Shown in pieces: positions 1-9,098 of a stretch of DNA of 64,000 nucleotides. Source of the stretch: Comamonas sp. BIGb0124 (GTDB lineage Bacteria; Pseudomonadota; Gammaproteobacteria; Burkholderiales; Burkholderiaceae_C); contig NZ_RJVF01000014.1 of assembly GCF_003752175.1 (NCBI RefSeq), positions 62,001 to 126,000 of the forward strand, read 5' to 3'. The position numbers and the translations under genes were made by a program. A model generated the notes under the pieces. It had not been told where the DNA came from and searched no databases. It saw only the letters and a program-made list of their open reading frames with translations. Each line of letters begins with the position of its first letter. Within the stretch, counting starts at the first letter, position 1.

Positions 1-20
1 TTTCAGCTATCTCCAGAGCA

Positions 21-113
21 TCGGCATTGACTTTTTCATGCCCTGAATATTGACGTCGGAAAGTCAATTTGACTAGCTAATCAAAACTTCTAGGGCATAG
101 AAGCGTAGCTAAT
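21..113. repeat. Diverged copy of the LysR-controlled intergenic region (copy 1)
   Basis: This 93-bp stretch aligns without gaps to 1385-1477, at roughly 70-75% identity by eye. Shared blocks include ATTGACTTTTTCA near the left end, TTGACTAGCTAAT in the middle and GCTAAT at the right end. The right copy lies between a DUF6152 gene and its divergent LysR gene. By analogy this copy probably drives a minus-strand gene that lies off the left edge of the window. One arm of the ATTAG-N5-CTAAT dyad is changed here (AGAAG), so regulator binding may differ. Bases 114-190 hold nothing I recognise. Confidence 0.6.
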
Positions 114-190
114 GAATGACCGTGAAGTCGCCTTCATAGTCATCCAGCAGATAGCCGCTTGGGGACGACCCTGAGCTCGAAAGATCTGGG

Positions 191-685
191 TCAGGTGTAG
201 GCCAAAAGCCTGCCGGCGAAGATCACCCCCGTCCATGCGATCAGTGATACGCCCGCTCCTGCGCGCGCGGCTATCGGTGTTGCAGCAGCTGTTGCCCATT
301 CATTGACGCGGCGGTAGATACCGCCGTGGAACACCAGCACGTTGAGGCAAGCGACAATCAGCAAACCGAACTTCCACGGCGCAGCACCGGTGCCGGCGAC
401 CACGGTCGCCTGCGAGCTGAGCAGTGCAATGCCCGTGACGATGGCGATGGCAAAGCCGATGTGGGAGACGGGCAGCAGATGGCGCGCGGCGGCGGTGACG
501 GGCACGACGCGGTGGCCGAATCCCAGCAATCTCAGGTCGAAGGTGAAAGCCGGGCCGACCAGGAGCGCGATCCCGAGGATGTGACTGGCCTCCAGCACGG
601 GATAGAGGTATTCGGCGTTGCGCACCGCCTCGCCGAGCGCGGAGTCCTGCAACAGCTTCAGCAACGAGTTGAGCAATTCAGGCAT
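191..685 (-). CDS. DUF6644-like integral membrane protein
   Basis: A protein of about 164 residues from an ATG at 685; an upstream start at 742 would add a 19-residue hydrophilic leader that I consider unlikely. It has four or five hydrophobic segments separated by short loops (for example around YPVLEASHILGIALLVGPAF and the C-terminal GVSLIAWTGVIFAGRLL), so it sits in the inner membrane. It resembles small membrane proteins of the DUF6644/DUF2214 kind, whose function is not known to me. It lies 71 bp downstream of the exported DUF6152 protein on the same strand, so the two are probably co-transcribed and act together at the envelope. Confidence 0.6.
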   Translation of the reverse strand: MPELLNSLLKLLQDSALGEAVRNAEYLYPVLEASHILGIALLVGPAFTFDLRLLGFGHRVVPVTAAARHLLPVSHIGFAIAIVTGIALLSSQATVVAGTGAAPWKFGLLIVACLNVLVFHGGIYRRVNEWATAAATPIAARAGAGVSLIAWTGVIFAGRLLAYT

Positions 686-756
686 GAGCCATTCCGTTTC
701 GTCGTGGGCGATTGGTGCGGGGAGGGCAGCACCCTCCCGCATCCAGCGCAGCCGCC

Positions 757-1311
757 TTATTTCGGTATCGGTGCCCGTACCGGGAGCGTGTTGCCGAGCA
801 CCTGGTTCACGGGCACGGCGTCAGGCCCGTACCAGAACACAACCGGCCTAAACAAGCCGTCGTCTGTCCGATTGATGTAGCCGACCGCCTGGACGCGTTC
901 CCCGACCTTCAGCGGGCGGTCCAGGCCCCACCGGCCCGACCAGGCCGGCGGGGCGATGATGATCTTCAGCTCCTTGCGGGAGCCCTTGTAGGAGGGGGCG
1001 GCATTGACCCGGGTACTGTCCTCGGGATCTTGCAACTCCTTCGGAATCGTCAGCGTGGGCGTGCGGGCAGGCAGGTTGCTGTCCACGGTGATGTCGAAGA
1101 GTGAGTGCGGATTGCCCCAGACACCCTCCGAGGAAACCGTTCCCGCCACATAGATGAGGCGGTCGGTGTCGAAGCCGGGCCACCCGTGGTGCGCGAACGC
1201 CGGCAGGGCCGGCACAAGCATGGCCAGCGCTGCCACGCCGAGGATCGTGCGCCGACGGCCGCGTGATACGGCTGCATCTCCCTGAGCGGGTTTCGAGTCG
1301 ACATTTGCCAT
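757..1311 (-). CDS. DUF6152-like exported protein
   Basis: A 184-residue protein with an N-terminal export signal: basic RGRRR, a hydrophobic stretch, then a likely cleavage site at PAFAHHG. The mature part starts with His-His-Gly and is short and beta-rich in appearance, as in DUF6152 periplasmic proteins that are often found beside DUF6644 membrane proteins. The start at 1311 is supported by a GGAG element about 9 nt upstream. The gene is transcribed away from the LysR gene at 1504, and the dyad at 1463-1477 lies between them, so regulation by that LysR protein is likely. The biochemical role is unknown. Confidence 0.6.
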   Translation of the reverse strand: MANVDSKPAQGDAAVSRGRRRTILGVAALAMLVPALPAFAHHGWPGFDTDRLIYVAGTVSSEGVWGNPHSLFDITVDSNLPARTPTLTIPKELQDPEDSTRVNAAPSYKGSRKELKIIIAPPAWSGRWGLDRPLKVGERVQAVGYINRTDDGLFRPVVFWYGPDAVPVNQVLGNTLPVRAPIPK

Positions 1312-1384
1312 GATTCATTTCTCCGCGTTGATCGGGTTAGGCCACAAGGCCCGCCGGGGTGGCGGCTTGGTCAGCCTGGAGGTG

Positions 1385-1477
1385 TCGGTATTGACTTTTT
1401 CACACATTGGATATTGATGCTTGGAGGTCAACTTGACTAGCTAATGGAGACTTAAAAGGCATATTAGTTGCGCTAAT
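1385..1477. repeat. LysR-controlled intergenic region (copy 2 of the 93-bp repeat)
   Basis: This is the right-hand partner of the copy at 21-113 and lies between the divergent DUF6152 and LysR genes. The matched blocks include a TTGAC hexamer on each strand. Conservation of spacing without indels across 93 bp suggests the whole control region was duplicated along with a gene module and then diverged. Confidence 0.6.
1463..1477. promoter_or_regulatory. Candidate LysR box (T-N11-A dyad)
   Basis: ATTAGTTGCGCTAAT is a perfect inverted repeat, ATTAG-N5-CTAAT, with the T-N11-A spacing typical of LysR-type regulators (T1464 and A1476). It lies 27 bp before the LysR start codon at 1504 and upstream of the divergent DUF6152 gene. 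That is the expected site for autoregulation and for control of the divergent genes. Confidence 0.55.
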
Positions 1478-1503
1478 CAATTCGCCGTGGGAAACTTCTT
1501 CCC

Positions 1504-2418
1504 ATGGTCAAGCGCAACCTCAATGATCTTCTGTACTTCGTGACGGTGGCACGGGAAGGCAGCTTCACGCGCGCCGCCTCGCTGCTGGGCGTCACGCAAT
1601 CGGCCCTCAGCCAAGCCATCAGCGGTTTGGAGACACGGCTGGAGATCCGACTGCTCACGCGCACCACGCGTAGCGTGTCACCCACGGTGGCCGGCGAGCG
1701 TCTGCTCAATGCGATCGGAAACCGATTCGACGAGATCGACGCCGAACTCGATGAGCTAACCGAGATGCGGGACAAGCCTGCCGGCACGGTGCGCATCACC
1801 TGCGGCGAGCACATCCTTCGGACCACGGTGCTGTCCAAGCTCACGCCCTTGATGCTCGAATACCCCGACATCAAGATGGAGTTCGACATCAATTACGGGT
1901 TCCGGGACATCGTGGCCGATCGCTTTGATGCGGGCGTGCGTATGGGCGACACCATCGACAAGGACATGATCGCAGTTCCGATCGGGCCGCCGTTGCGCAT
2001 GGCGATCGCGGCATCGCCCGCGTACTTCAAGATGCACCCGATTCCCAAGACGCCGCGCGACTTGCTCAAGCACAACTGCATCAACATGCGCATGCAGACA
2101 GCGGGCGGCCTCTACACCTGGGACTTCGAGCGTCGTGGTCAGGCATTGAGTGTGCGGGTGGATGGCCAACTCGTCTTCAACACCTCGCCCAGCATGGTGG
2201 ATGCGGCAGTGGCGGGGGTTGGTATCGCGTCGCTGCCGGAGGAGGAGTTCGCGCCTCACCTGGAGAATGGACAACTGGTGCGCGTGCTGGAGGATTGGTG
2301 TCCGCCATTTCCCGGCTATTACCTGTATTACCCGAGCCGCAAGCAACCCTCGCATGCGTTCTCACTTGTCCTTGAGGCGCTGCGGTGGACTGCGCCTTCT
2401 AGCCCCAGGAAGCGATGA
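1504..2418 (+). CDS. LysR-family transcriptional regulator
   Basis: A 304-residue LysR-type regulator. The N-terminal winged helix-turn-helix spans about residues 5-62 (SFTRAASLLGVTQSALSQAI is the recognition region). A substrate-binding-like effector domain follows, with motifs typical of the CrgA/DmlR branch (VRITCGEHI, DRFDAGVRMGD). Length is normal for the family. It is divergent from the DUF6152/DUF6644 pair and has a LysR-type dyad at 1463-1477 just upstream, so it probably controls that pair and itself. The effector cannot be read from the sequence. Confidence 0.85.
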   Translation: MVKRNLNDLLYFVTVAREGSFTRAASLLGVTQSALSQAISGLETRLEIRLLTRTTRSVSPTVAGERLLNAIGNRFDEIDAELDELTEMRDKPAGTVRITCGEHILRTTVLSKLTPLMLEYPDIKMEFDINYGFRDIVADRFDAGVRMGDTIDKDMIAVPIGPPLRMAIAASPAYFKMHPIPKTPRDLLKHNCINMRMQTAGGLYTWDFERRGQALSVRVDGQLVFNTSPSMVDAAVAGVGIASLPEEEFAPHLENGQLVRVLEDWCPPFPGYYLYYPSRKQPSHAFSLVLEALRWTAPSSPRKR

Positions 2419-2650
2419 CCCAGTTGTTTTCACGACAGGCGTCGTCAATCCAGCGAGTGCAGTTTGAAGTCATGGTGCGTCACGTACCACGTGGCGTTAA
2501 GCCGCGCGCATGGCGAGGGGTTCGTTGGGCGAGCGGAGCGACCACAGGTCGAACTTCTAGCTCCAAGAAAATGAGCGTTGCGCCGAAGACCTCTGTGGCT
2601 TTCATGGATGGTAACGCCAGGCTCGTTAGACGGGTTGTCGGGGGTGGTCC

Positions 2651-3841
2651 ATGCCGTTGACTCGCGTGCCCCGGTCGTCTTCGCAACGCAGCCTGCTAAG
2701 CCTGACGTGCTGCGTTTTCTCGGTTTTTCTCGTCACTGGCGCCGCGCTTCCTGCCTTGCCGCTGCACATCCATGATGGTCTGGGTCTGAGCACGTTTGCC
2801 GTCGGTCTGGTCTCCGGCGCCCAGTTCGCGGCCGCACTGCTTTGCCGGCTGTGGTCCGGCAAAATCTCGGACGAGAGGGGACCAAAGTTCGCCGTCACTG
2901 TCGGACTGATCATGGCATCCCTGGCTGGGCTGCTTTATGTGGTCTCCATGTACTTCACGCACGACGTCGGCGCTGCGATCGCAATCCTGATCCTGGGGCG
3001 GGTGCTGCTGGGTGGGGCAGAGAGTTTCGTCATGATCGGTGCGCAGAGTTGGTGTCTGGCGCTTTCCGGCACTGGAAGCGTCGGGAAGATGCTCGCCTGG
3101 ATCGGGACCGCCATGTTTGTCGCGATGGCAGTAGGTGCACCACTGGGCAGCTATCTGTTTGCCTCCTTTGGCTTTGCGTCCATCGGCGTTCTAACCTGTG
3201 GGGGAGCGCTGCTCGTCCTGCCGCTGATCGCTCCGATGCAAGCAATCAAACCGGTGCGCCGAGCCGAAGCTGACATCAGGCGGGTCTTGCGTGCAGTGTG
3301 GGTGCCCGGCGGTGCGATGGCGTTCTCCAGTGTCGGCTACGGCATCGTGACGGCATTCGCAGTGCTTCTGTTCGCTCAGCGTGGCTGGCAGCCGGCCTGG
3401 CTTTCCTTTACCGCGTTCGCGGCCGCACTGATGTTGGCGCGCGTGTGCTTTGGATCGCTGCCGGACCGGCTTGGTGGCGCGCGCACCGCTTCGATCTTCA
3501 TCGTCATCCATGGCGCTGGATTGGGGCTGATCTGGATCGCGCCTTTCGCTTGGCTTGGCTTTGCCGGTGCGGCACTGGCCGGGTTCGGGTATGCCCTGGT
3601 GTATCCAGGACTTGGCATTGAGGCGGTCGCGCGGGCGCCGGCGCGGTCGCGGGGACTGGCCATGGGCGTCTACACGGCTTTTATCGATATCGCGCTGGGA
3701 GTCCTCGCGCCTCTTCTGGGCTTGATCGCCAATCTGCTTGGTCTAGGGGCGATCTTCCTGATCGCCGCCATTCTCTCGCTGTGCGCAGTGCCCGTCGCCG
3801 TCTGGCTCCAGCGTCATCCCGCTGGCGAATCATCGCCATGA
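2651..3841 (+). CDS. MFS transporter, YfcJ/YhhS-like
   Basis: A 396-residue protein with about twelve hydrophobic segments, the layout of a major facilitator. The loop between segments 2 and 3 holds RLWSGKISDERGPK, a form of the MFS signature (G-x-x-x-D-R-x-G-R/K). It most resembles the YfcJ/YhhS group of predicted arabinose or metabolite exporters; the substrate is unknown. The 232 bp before it show no obvious regulatory motif. A purine-rich GGGGGTGG lies just ahead of the ATG. It is followed within about 80 bp by the broken MFS gene at 3924. Confidence 0.8.
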   Translation: MPLTRVPRSSSQRSLLSLTCCVFSVFLVTGAALPALPLHIHDGLGLSTFAVGLVSGAQFAAALLCRLWSGKISDERGPKFAVTVGLIMASLAGLLYVVSMYFTHDVGAAIAILILGRVLLGGAESFVMIGAQSWCLALSGTGSVGKMLAWIGTAMFVAMAVGAPLGSYLFASFGFASIGVLTCGGALLVLPLIAPMQAIKPVRRAEADIRRVLRAVWVPGGAMAFSSVGYGIVTAFAVLLFAQRGWQPAWLSFTAFAAALMLARVCFGSLPDRLGGARTASIFIVIHGAGLGLIWIAPFAWLGFAGAALAGFGYALVYPGLGIEAVARAPARSRGLAMGVYTAFIDIALGVLAPLLGLIANLLGLGAIFLIAAILSLCAVPVAVWLQRHPAGESSP

Positions 3842-3923
3842 CGATTGGTTCGACGAAGAATGAATTGAAGAGCGCCCAGCCAGGCACCAGAGGCCCTGCC
3901 GATGCGCTATCGGAACGGTAAAC

Positions 3924-4343
3924 ATGGCCCATCAGACAGCGAAAACGACGTTTCCGTTACTCGGCTTGCTGGCGCTATCGACGACGGCATTCCTGACCAT
4001 CCTCACCGAGACCCTGCCTGCAGCGCTGCTGCCGGACATGGCGCGCAGTCTGGGGCAGTCGCCATCCGGCATCGGCCAACTGGTCTCGGCCTATGCACTC
4101 GCCTCGGCGCTGGCGGCGATTCACATGGTCGCGCTGACCCGTGCGTTGCCTCGCAAGCCACTCTACCTCGGCCTGGTACTGAGCTTTGCCATGGCCAATG
4201 CGGTCACAGCATTGTCGACCTCGTACGGGCTGACCGCCGCTTCCCGGTTCGTGGCTGGCCTGGCGGCGGGCGTGGTCTGGGCAATGCATCGTTCAGCGGC
4301 TTGGGACCCCGCTTCTTGCGATGGTGTTGCCACACGGGTGTGA
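3924..4343 (+). pseudogene. Truncated MFS transporter (first third only)
   Basis: The first 121 residues read as the start of an AraJ-like MFS efflux protein: the TETLPAALLPDMA motif in segment 1, SAYALASALAA in segment 2, and SRFVAGLAAGVVWAM at the start of segment 4. A complete member has about 390-400 residues and twelve segments. After codon 121 (about 4286) the frame runs into sequence unrelated to MFS proteins and soon stops. That sequence is antisense to an IS66 tnpC remnant. The gene is therefore a remnant cut by an old insertion or rearrangement, and function is unlikely. Confidence 0.75.
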
Positions 4344-4570
4344 TTCTTGGCGGCGAACAGCTAGCGCTGGAAGGCGTACAGCCGCTCGGCGGCCAGATCG
4401 CGCTCGGCGTTAGCCACACCCAGAGCACCTACCAACGCATCGCGCTTGGCAATGAGCGCGGCCAGTTCTTCTACGGTGATGTCGGCAAAGGTGGGCACGC
4501 GAGCTTCGATCAGCATGCGCCATCATCATTCAATCCAGACACCGCGTTTGAAATCCAGAGGGCAAAAACC
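4275..4570 (-). mobile_element. IS66-family tnpC remnant 1
   Basis: Read on the minus strand, 4550 to 4275 encodes pieces of an IS66 TnpC transposase. First comes PTFADITVEELAALIAKRDA and a coiled-coil-like ERDLAAERLYAFQR; an in-frame stop and a deletion follow; then HHRKKRGPKPLNDALPR matches the segment ahead of the zinc-binding region in this family. Only N-terminal parts survive, so the element is dead. It forms the junction where the MFS gene at 3924 is cut off. Bases 4571-4659 show nothing further. Confidence 0.65.
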
Positions 4571-4659
4571 GGCGGAGCCGTGGCCGTGCTACATAGACTC
4601 ATCCAAGATTTCTCCCGCACCCCCGTTAATACACATAATCACCGTGAATCATTTTCTAC

Positions 4660-6156
4660 TCAATGAAGCTTGCCATGCGATGACGTTAGACCCCCTATGG
4701 CCATGTACTTGACCTCGAGGTACTCGTCTATTCCGTTCGGGCCGCCCTCGCGCCCAAGCCCGCTTTCCTTCATGCCACCGAAGGGTACCTCGGGTGCGGA
4801 AATAAGCCCTTCGTTGATCCCGATGATGCCGTACTCGAGGGCTTCAGCGACACGAAACACGCGACCCAAGTCGCGCGAGTAGAAATAGCTCGCCAGACCA
4901 AAAGGGGTATCGTTGGCCATGTCGATGGCTTCCTGTTCGGTGTTGAACCGAAACAAGGGCGCCACGGGGCCAAAAGTTTCTTCGCTGAAAATCTGGGCAT
5001 GGCGTGGAACATCGGCCAGGATTGTCGGTTGGAAGAAGTTCCCGCCCAAGCTGTGCCGTTTGCCCCCAGTCACGATGCGCCCTCCTTTGGCCAATGTGTC
5101 TCCGATATGCTGTTCGACCTTGTTGACGGAGGCCTGATTGATGAGCGGGCCTTGCGTGACGCCCGTGTGAGTTCCGTTGCCGACCACTAGGGCTTCAACA
5201 GCGGTTTTGAGCTTTTCGGAGAATGCTTCGTAGACGCTATCCTGGACAAGGATTCGGTTAGCGCAGACACAGGTCTGCCCGGTGTTGCGAAACTTTGAGG
5301 CCATGACGCCTTTGACTGCGGCATCCAGATCCGCGTCGTCAAAGACGATGAAGGGTGCATTGCCGCCCAGTTCCATCGACGTCTTTTTGATCGTTTTCGC
5401 GCAGCGCTCCAAAAGAACGCGGCCCACCTCCGTGGATCCTGTGAAGGACAGCTTGCGGACGATAGGATTGTCGGTAAGTTCTCGGCCAACCACTTCAGCG
5501 GAACCGGTGACCACGTTGCATACGCCGTCTGGCATGCCCGCTTGTTTGGCCAGCACGGCAATCGCCAGTGCCGACAAAGGTGTCTGGCTTGCCGGCCGGA
5601 TCACACCCGTGCATCCAGCTGCCCAACCGGGTGCCGCCTTTCGGGTAATCATCGCCGCGGGAAAGTTCCAAGGCGTGATCGCCGCAAACACACCGATGGG
5701 CTCTTTGGTGACCAGGATGCGCCGACCCGCGACGCTCGGTTGCAGAACCTGTCCATAGGCCCGCTCGGCTTCACCGGCAAACCATGTAAAAAAACCTGCG
5801 GCGTAATCGATTTCAGCTTGTGCTTCGACCAGCGGTTTACCTTGCTCGGCGGTCATGATCGCTGCCAAGTCCTCCCTGTTTTCACGCATCAACTCGCCTA
5901 TGCGACCGACAATTCGACTGCGCGCCTGAGCCGTCAGGGCTCGCCAAGCGGGCCAGGCGCGGCCGGCGGCGTCGATGGCCCTACGCGTTTCGTCCTGGCT
6001 CAGGGAGGGCACAGTGGCGACCAACTCGCCCGTGGCGGGATTGTGAACTTCAATCACTTTTCCGCTAGCGGCGGTGATCCATTGACCATTCACAAAATTG
6101 CGGCTTTGAAGAAGATCCGGATTATTCAAGGTGGGCCGACCGGGGAAATTGGACAT
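4660..6156 (-). CDS. gabD: NAD(P)-dependent succinate-semialdehyde dehydrogenase
   Basis: A 498-residue aldehyde dehydrogenase of the GabD type. It would oxidise succinate semialdehyde to succinate, feeding the TCA cycle. Visible are TPWNFPAAMITRK of the cofactor site, FTGSTEVGR, the general-base segment MELGGNAPFIVFDDADLD, the nucleophile in NTGQTCVCANR, and EETFGPVAPLFRF. The ATG at 6156 follows an AGGAT element; a GTG at 6186 is possible but has no such element. It lies 164 bp after the cupin gene on the same strand. The nearby HpcH/HpaI-type aldolase is notable, because such aldolases can release succinate semialdehyde. Other semialdehydes are possible substrates. Confidence 0.8.
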   Translation of the reverse strand: MSNFPGRPTLNNPDLLQSRNFVNGQWITAASGKVIEVHNPATGELVATVPSLSQDETRRAIDAAGRAWPAWRALTAQARSRIVGRIGELMRENREDLAAIMTAEQGKPLVEAQAEIDYAAGFFTWFAGEAERAYGQVLQPSVAGRRILVTKEPIGVFAAITPWNFPAAMITRKAAPGWAAGCTGVIRPASQTPLSALAIAVLAKQAGMPDGVCNVVTGSAEVVGRELTDNPIVRKLSFTGSTEVGRVLLERCAKTIKKTSMELGGNAPFIVFDDADLDAAVKGVMASKFRNTGQTCVCANRILVQDSVYEAFSEKLKTAVEALVVGNGTHTGVTQGPLINQASVNKVEQHIGDTLAKGGRIVTGGKRHSLGGNFFQPTILADVPRHAQIFSEETFGPVAPLFRFNTEQEAIDMANDTPFGLASYFYSRDLGRVFRVAEALEYGIIGINEGLISAPEVPFGGMKESGLGREGGPNGIDEYLEVKYMAIGGLTSSHGKLH

Positions 6157-6320
6157 GTTTTTAACATCCTGATTGAGAGTAATCACTGCCCACGATCTGG
6201 CAGTGTGTCCACACGATTGGAATCCGATAGGACGAGGCTGGGTCGGTGGGTGAAAGCCATCGAAACCCCTGACAGGTGGAGCTTAATGACGCGACCGCTC
6301 ATGAAGTCGGCAACAGGCCG

Positions 6321-7160
6321 TCAGAACGTATGCAGCACCACGCTGAAAAACTCACTCGGTTCCACCGCACGCAGTTCGATGGGCCCTTCCTTGGGTAGAA
6401 ACTCGTAGGCAGTCTCGGGGCCATGAATATCGGGCCCGATTTGAATCTTGCCTTTCGTCTGAAAAAGAATTTCGATGGAGGAATGCTGGCCGGCACGGTA
6501 GACCGCATTGCCGTCTAGGCGAATGAAGCCAATCCGTAGATTGCGTTCAGTGAAGCTGCCCAGCCATTTGACCCATGTGCCTTTCTCGTCCATTGGCACC
6601 CATTCATAAGCGGCCGGATCCATGGCGATGACCTCGGAATACCGAGGCTGTGCGAATTCGAGCTTCCGGCCAGTCGCATGTTCGAAGATCGCCTGCGAGC
6701 CGTCTTGGGTGTGCGTCACGCCGTGCTCATCGGTGTAGGTGAACAAGCCCTTCTTGAACTCACCGCGATCGCTGAGGATTTGGTTGACGGCCTCGCGCTG
6801 AGCCACGCTCAGATAGCCGAATCCGCTGGCCCCGCCACACTGCAATACCACGGTCTGAAGCCCCTCAGCCCGATCTTGAGGGCCGTAATGGATACTTTCT
6901 GGAAAATATCCAACCCACCCTTCTTCCAGTGCTTTGTCTTCGGTATATGGAAGGCGCCCCTTTGCCACATAACGAATCTGGTCGAAGTTATGCCGATGCC
7001 GAGGCGTACGCCACCCCCCCGAGCCTGCCAACCCCATGTTCAGATCGTAGTTATTCACCGACCCGTCTTCACCGAACAACAAGTGTTTTTGCGCAAGCTT
7101 TCCTTCGCGCATGCTACCGACAAGTTCACTCTCGGTATCGGATGATTTACCTATTCGCAT
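6321..7160 (-). CDS. Cupin-domain protein
   Basis: A 279-residue protein with a cupin-like core: PRHRHNFDQIRYVAKGRLPY, with clustered histidines and a following Gly, looks like cupin motif 1, and a second region near the C terminus (AGQHSSIEILFQTKG) may be a second barrel. Such proteins often bind a metal and act as dioxygenases or isomerases, or as sugar-binding sensors. I cannot assign a reaction. The start at 7160 has a strong AGAGAGG/AGGA element; longer frames to 7235 are less likely. It is the first gene of the minus-strand pair with the semialdehyde dehydrogenase and diverges from the aldehyde dehydrogenase at 7616. Confidence 0.65.
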   Translation of the reverse strand: MRIGKSSDTESELVGSMREGKLAQKHLLFGEDGSVNNYDLNMGLAGSGGWRTPRHRHNFDQIRYVAKGRLPYTEDKALEEGWVGYFPESIHYGPQDRAEGLQTVVLQCGGASGFGYLSVAQREAVNQILSDRGEFKKGLFTYTDEHGVTHTQDGSQAIFEHATGRKLEFAQPRYSEVIAMDPAAYEWVPMDEKGTWVKWLGSFTERNLRIGFIRLDGNAVYRAGQHSSIEILFQTKGKIQIGPDIHGPETAYEFLPKEGPIELRAVEPSEFFSVVLHTF

Positions 7161-7615
7161 GATCCTGACCTCTCTAGAAGTTGATTTGGCACTCATGGCC
7201 TTGACGCACATCGGTGCGCCAACCGCTTGGGGCATGTCAGCCTATACGGCCCGATCCCTGCCGGCGGGATTGCCAGACACGCCTCAAAAATACAATTCAA
7301 GCATGTGCTGATATTTTCATTTGAGGTTCATGGATATGCCACGATGGACGAGTCAGGGTTTTTACCATCCTATTCGCTGTGGTTATAGGGTGTAGAAACA
7401 ACCAGACCCTGTGGCCTTTTTGTTGCCTTATGATTGTGTTCATACCGCTCGATTTGGGAAGTCATCAATATTGAAGAATCCGCAGGCCTATGCCAGGTCT
7501 TCAAGCCATTGCTTCCAACATTTCGTGGCGCAACCGATGAAGGAACCCAACGGTCATCCGCGGCAACGATTAGGTCGCCTCCCCCCCCACTTGTTTCGCA
7601 AAGGGCGCAAGTTCA
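7161..7615. promoter_or_regulatory. Divergent intergenic region, cupin / aldehyde dehydrogenase
   Basis: 455 bp without a convincing gene between two divergent transcription units. It must hold both promoters. The only structured site I see is ATCCCTGCCGGCGGGAT at 7254-7270, an ATCCC-N7-GGGAT dyad about 95 bp ahead of the cupin start, which could be an operator. The composition is more AT-rich than the flanking genes. Confidence 0.4.
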
Positions 7616-9067
7616 ATGAAGCTGTATCCCCATCTGTTCATCGATGGCGCTTGGACCGCGCCAGTCGAACCTCGTTACATTGATGTCATTGACCCGACCA
7701 CAGAAGAAGCCATTGCCAGCGTAGCAATGGGTGGAGCTGCTGATGTCGATAAGGCAGTAGCCGCTGCGCGGGCTGCTTTTGCCGATTTCTCCAATAGCAC
7801 GATCGAAGAGCGAATCAGGCTGATCGATCGCATCATCTCGTCTTATGAAAAACGCGTTGATAAATTTTCTGAAGTCATCGCTCGTGAGGCAGGCATTCCG
7901 AGGGCCAGTCGGGCTCAGGTCTACGGCCCGATTCAGCATATGCAAGTCGCGCGCGATTTGCTGCGCAGCTACCGGTTCGTTTCCCGTCTGGGTCACGCGA
8001 TTGTTCGGCGCGAACCCATAGGCGTGTGCGCATTGATATCACCTTGGAACTGGCCCATTCAGACCAAAGTCATCAAGCTGATCTACGGATTGGCTGCCGG
8101 TTGTACGATGGTCGCCAAACCCAGTGAAAACTCCCCGCTCAGTTCCCTTTTGCTGACTGAGGTGCTGGACGAGGCCGGCGTTCCCAAAGGGGTATTCAAC
8201 CTCGTCAATGGTTCCGGACGCGAGGTGGGTCAAGCAATGTCCAGCCATCCCGGAGTGGATATGGTGTCCTTTACCGGTTCCACCGGAGCGGGCCGTGTAG
8301 TCGGTGCGACTGCGGCCGCGACGGTCAAGCGGGTAAGCCTGGAGTTGGGCGGCAAGTCGGCCAACCTCGTGCTGCCGGATGCTGATTTGGAGAAAGCCGC
8401 TCGCTGGAACATCCAGCGCTGCTTCTTCAATACCGGCCAGTCCTGCCATGCGCCGAGCCGGCTCTTGGTCCATGCAAGTCAAGTCGAGCAGATTTTGCCG
8501 TTCCTCGTGGACGAAGCCAGCCAATTCCGTCTCGGCAATCCACTCGATACGGCGACGACCATGGGGCCCACGGTGAGCGCCAGGCAGTTTGAAACTATTC
8601 AGCACCACATTCAGGGCGGTATCGACGAAGGCGCTCGACTGATTTGCGGAGGCGTTGGACGCCCCGAAGGGCTCACCCGTGGGTACTTCGTCAAGCCCAC
8701 GGTGTTTGCCGAGGTTGATCCAAAGATGAAGATAGCCACTGAGGAAATCTTCGGTCCGGTTCTGGCGGTGATTCCTTATGAGAATCAAGACCATGCCATC
8801 GCCATTGCCAACGGCTCGATCTATGGCCTGGGTGGATATGTCTTTACCAGTAATCGCGCCCAAGGTTATGAGGTGGCTAAAGAACTGCGTGCGGGGCGTA
8901 TTAGCTTCAACGGCGCGGCGACAGACTCGTTGGCCCCCATGGGGGGATACAAACAGTCCGGGATCGGACGATCAATGGGCGTCTTCGGTCTGGAAGAGTA
9001 TCTGGAAACCAAATCCGTCTATGGCTTTCAAGAAGAAGCCGAGACCTTACCCGTCATTCATGGATGA
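7616..9067 (+). CDS. Aldehyde dehydrogenase family protein
   Basis: A 483-residue NAD(P)-dependent aldehyde dehydrogenase. Motifs in order: SPWNWPIQTKVIK (cofactor pocket), FTGSTGAGR, the general-base segment LELGGKSANLVLPDADLE, the catalytic cysteine in NTGQSCHAPSR, and EEIFGPVLAVIPYE. The length is normal. The substrate is not evident. The stop overlaps a possible upstream start of the aldolase gene, and the preferred aldolase start lies about 30 bp on, so the two are translated from one message and the enzyme probably oxidises an aldehyde of the same pathway. Confidence 0.85.
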   Translation: MKLYPHLFIDGAWTAPVEPRYIDVIDPTTEEAIASVAMGGAADVDKAVAAARAAFADFSNSTIEERIRLIDRIISSYEKRVDKFSEVIAREAGIPRASRAQVYGPIQHMQVARDLLRSYRFVSRLGHAIVRREPIGVCALISPWNWPIQTKVIKLIYGLAAGCTMVAKPSENSPLSSLLLTEVLDEAGVPKGVFNLVNGSGREVGQAMSSHPGVDMVSFTGSTGAGRVVGATAAATVKRVSLELGGKSANLVLPDADLEKAARWNIQRCFFNTGQSCHAPSRLLVHASQVEQILPFLVDEASQFRLGNPLDTATTMGPTVSARQFETIQHHIQGGIDEGARLICGGVGRPEGLTRGYFVKPTVFAEVDPKMKIATEEIFGPVLAVIPYENQDHAIAIANGSIYGLGGYVFTSNRAQGYEVAKELRAGRISFNGAATDSLAPMGGYKQSGIGRSMGVFGLEEYLETKSVYGFQEEAETLPVIHG

Positions 9068-9098
9068 CACCCGCCGTTCTCATTTCAGAGTACCGAAT

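Noticed and set aside
3902-4666. A 254-codon frame across the broken MFS gene and the IS66 remnant
   Set aside because: It overlaps the MFS frame and crosses unrelated segments; its product has no coherent domain.
7411-7683. A short forward frame upstream of and overlapping the aldehyde dehydrogenase gene
   Set aside because: No ribosome-binding site and no recognisable protein features; it lies in the AT-richer divergent control region.
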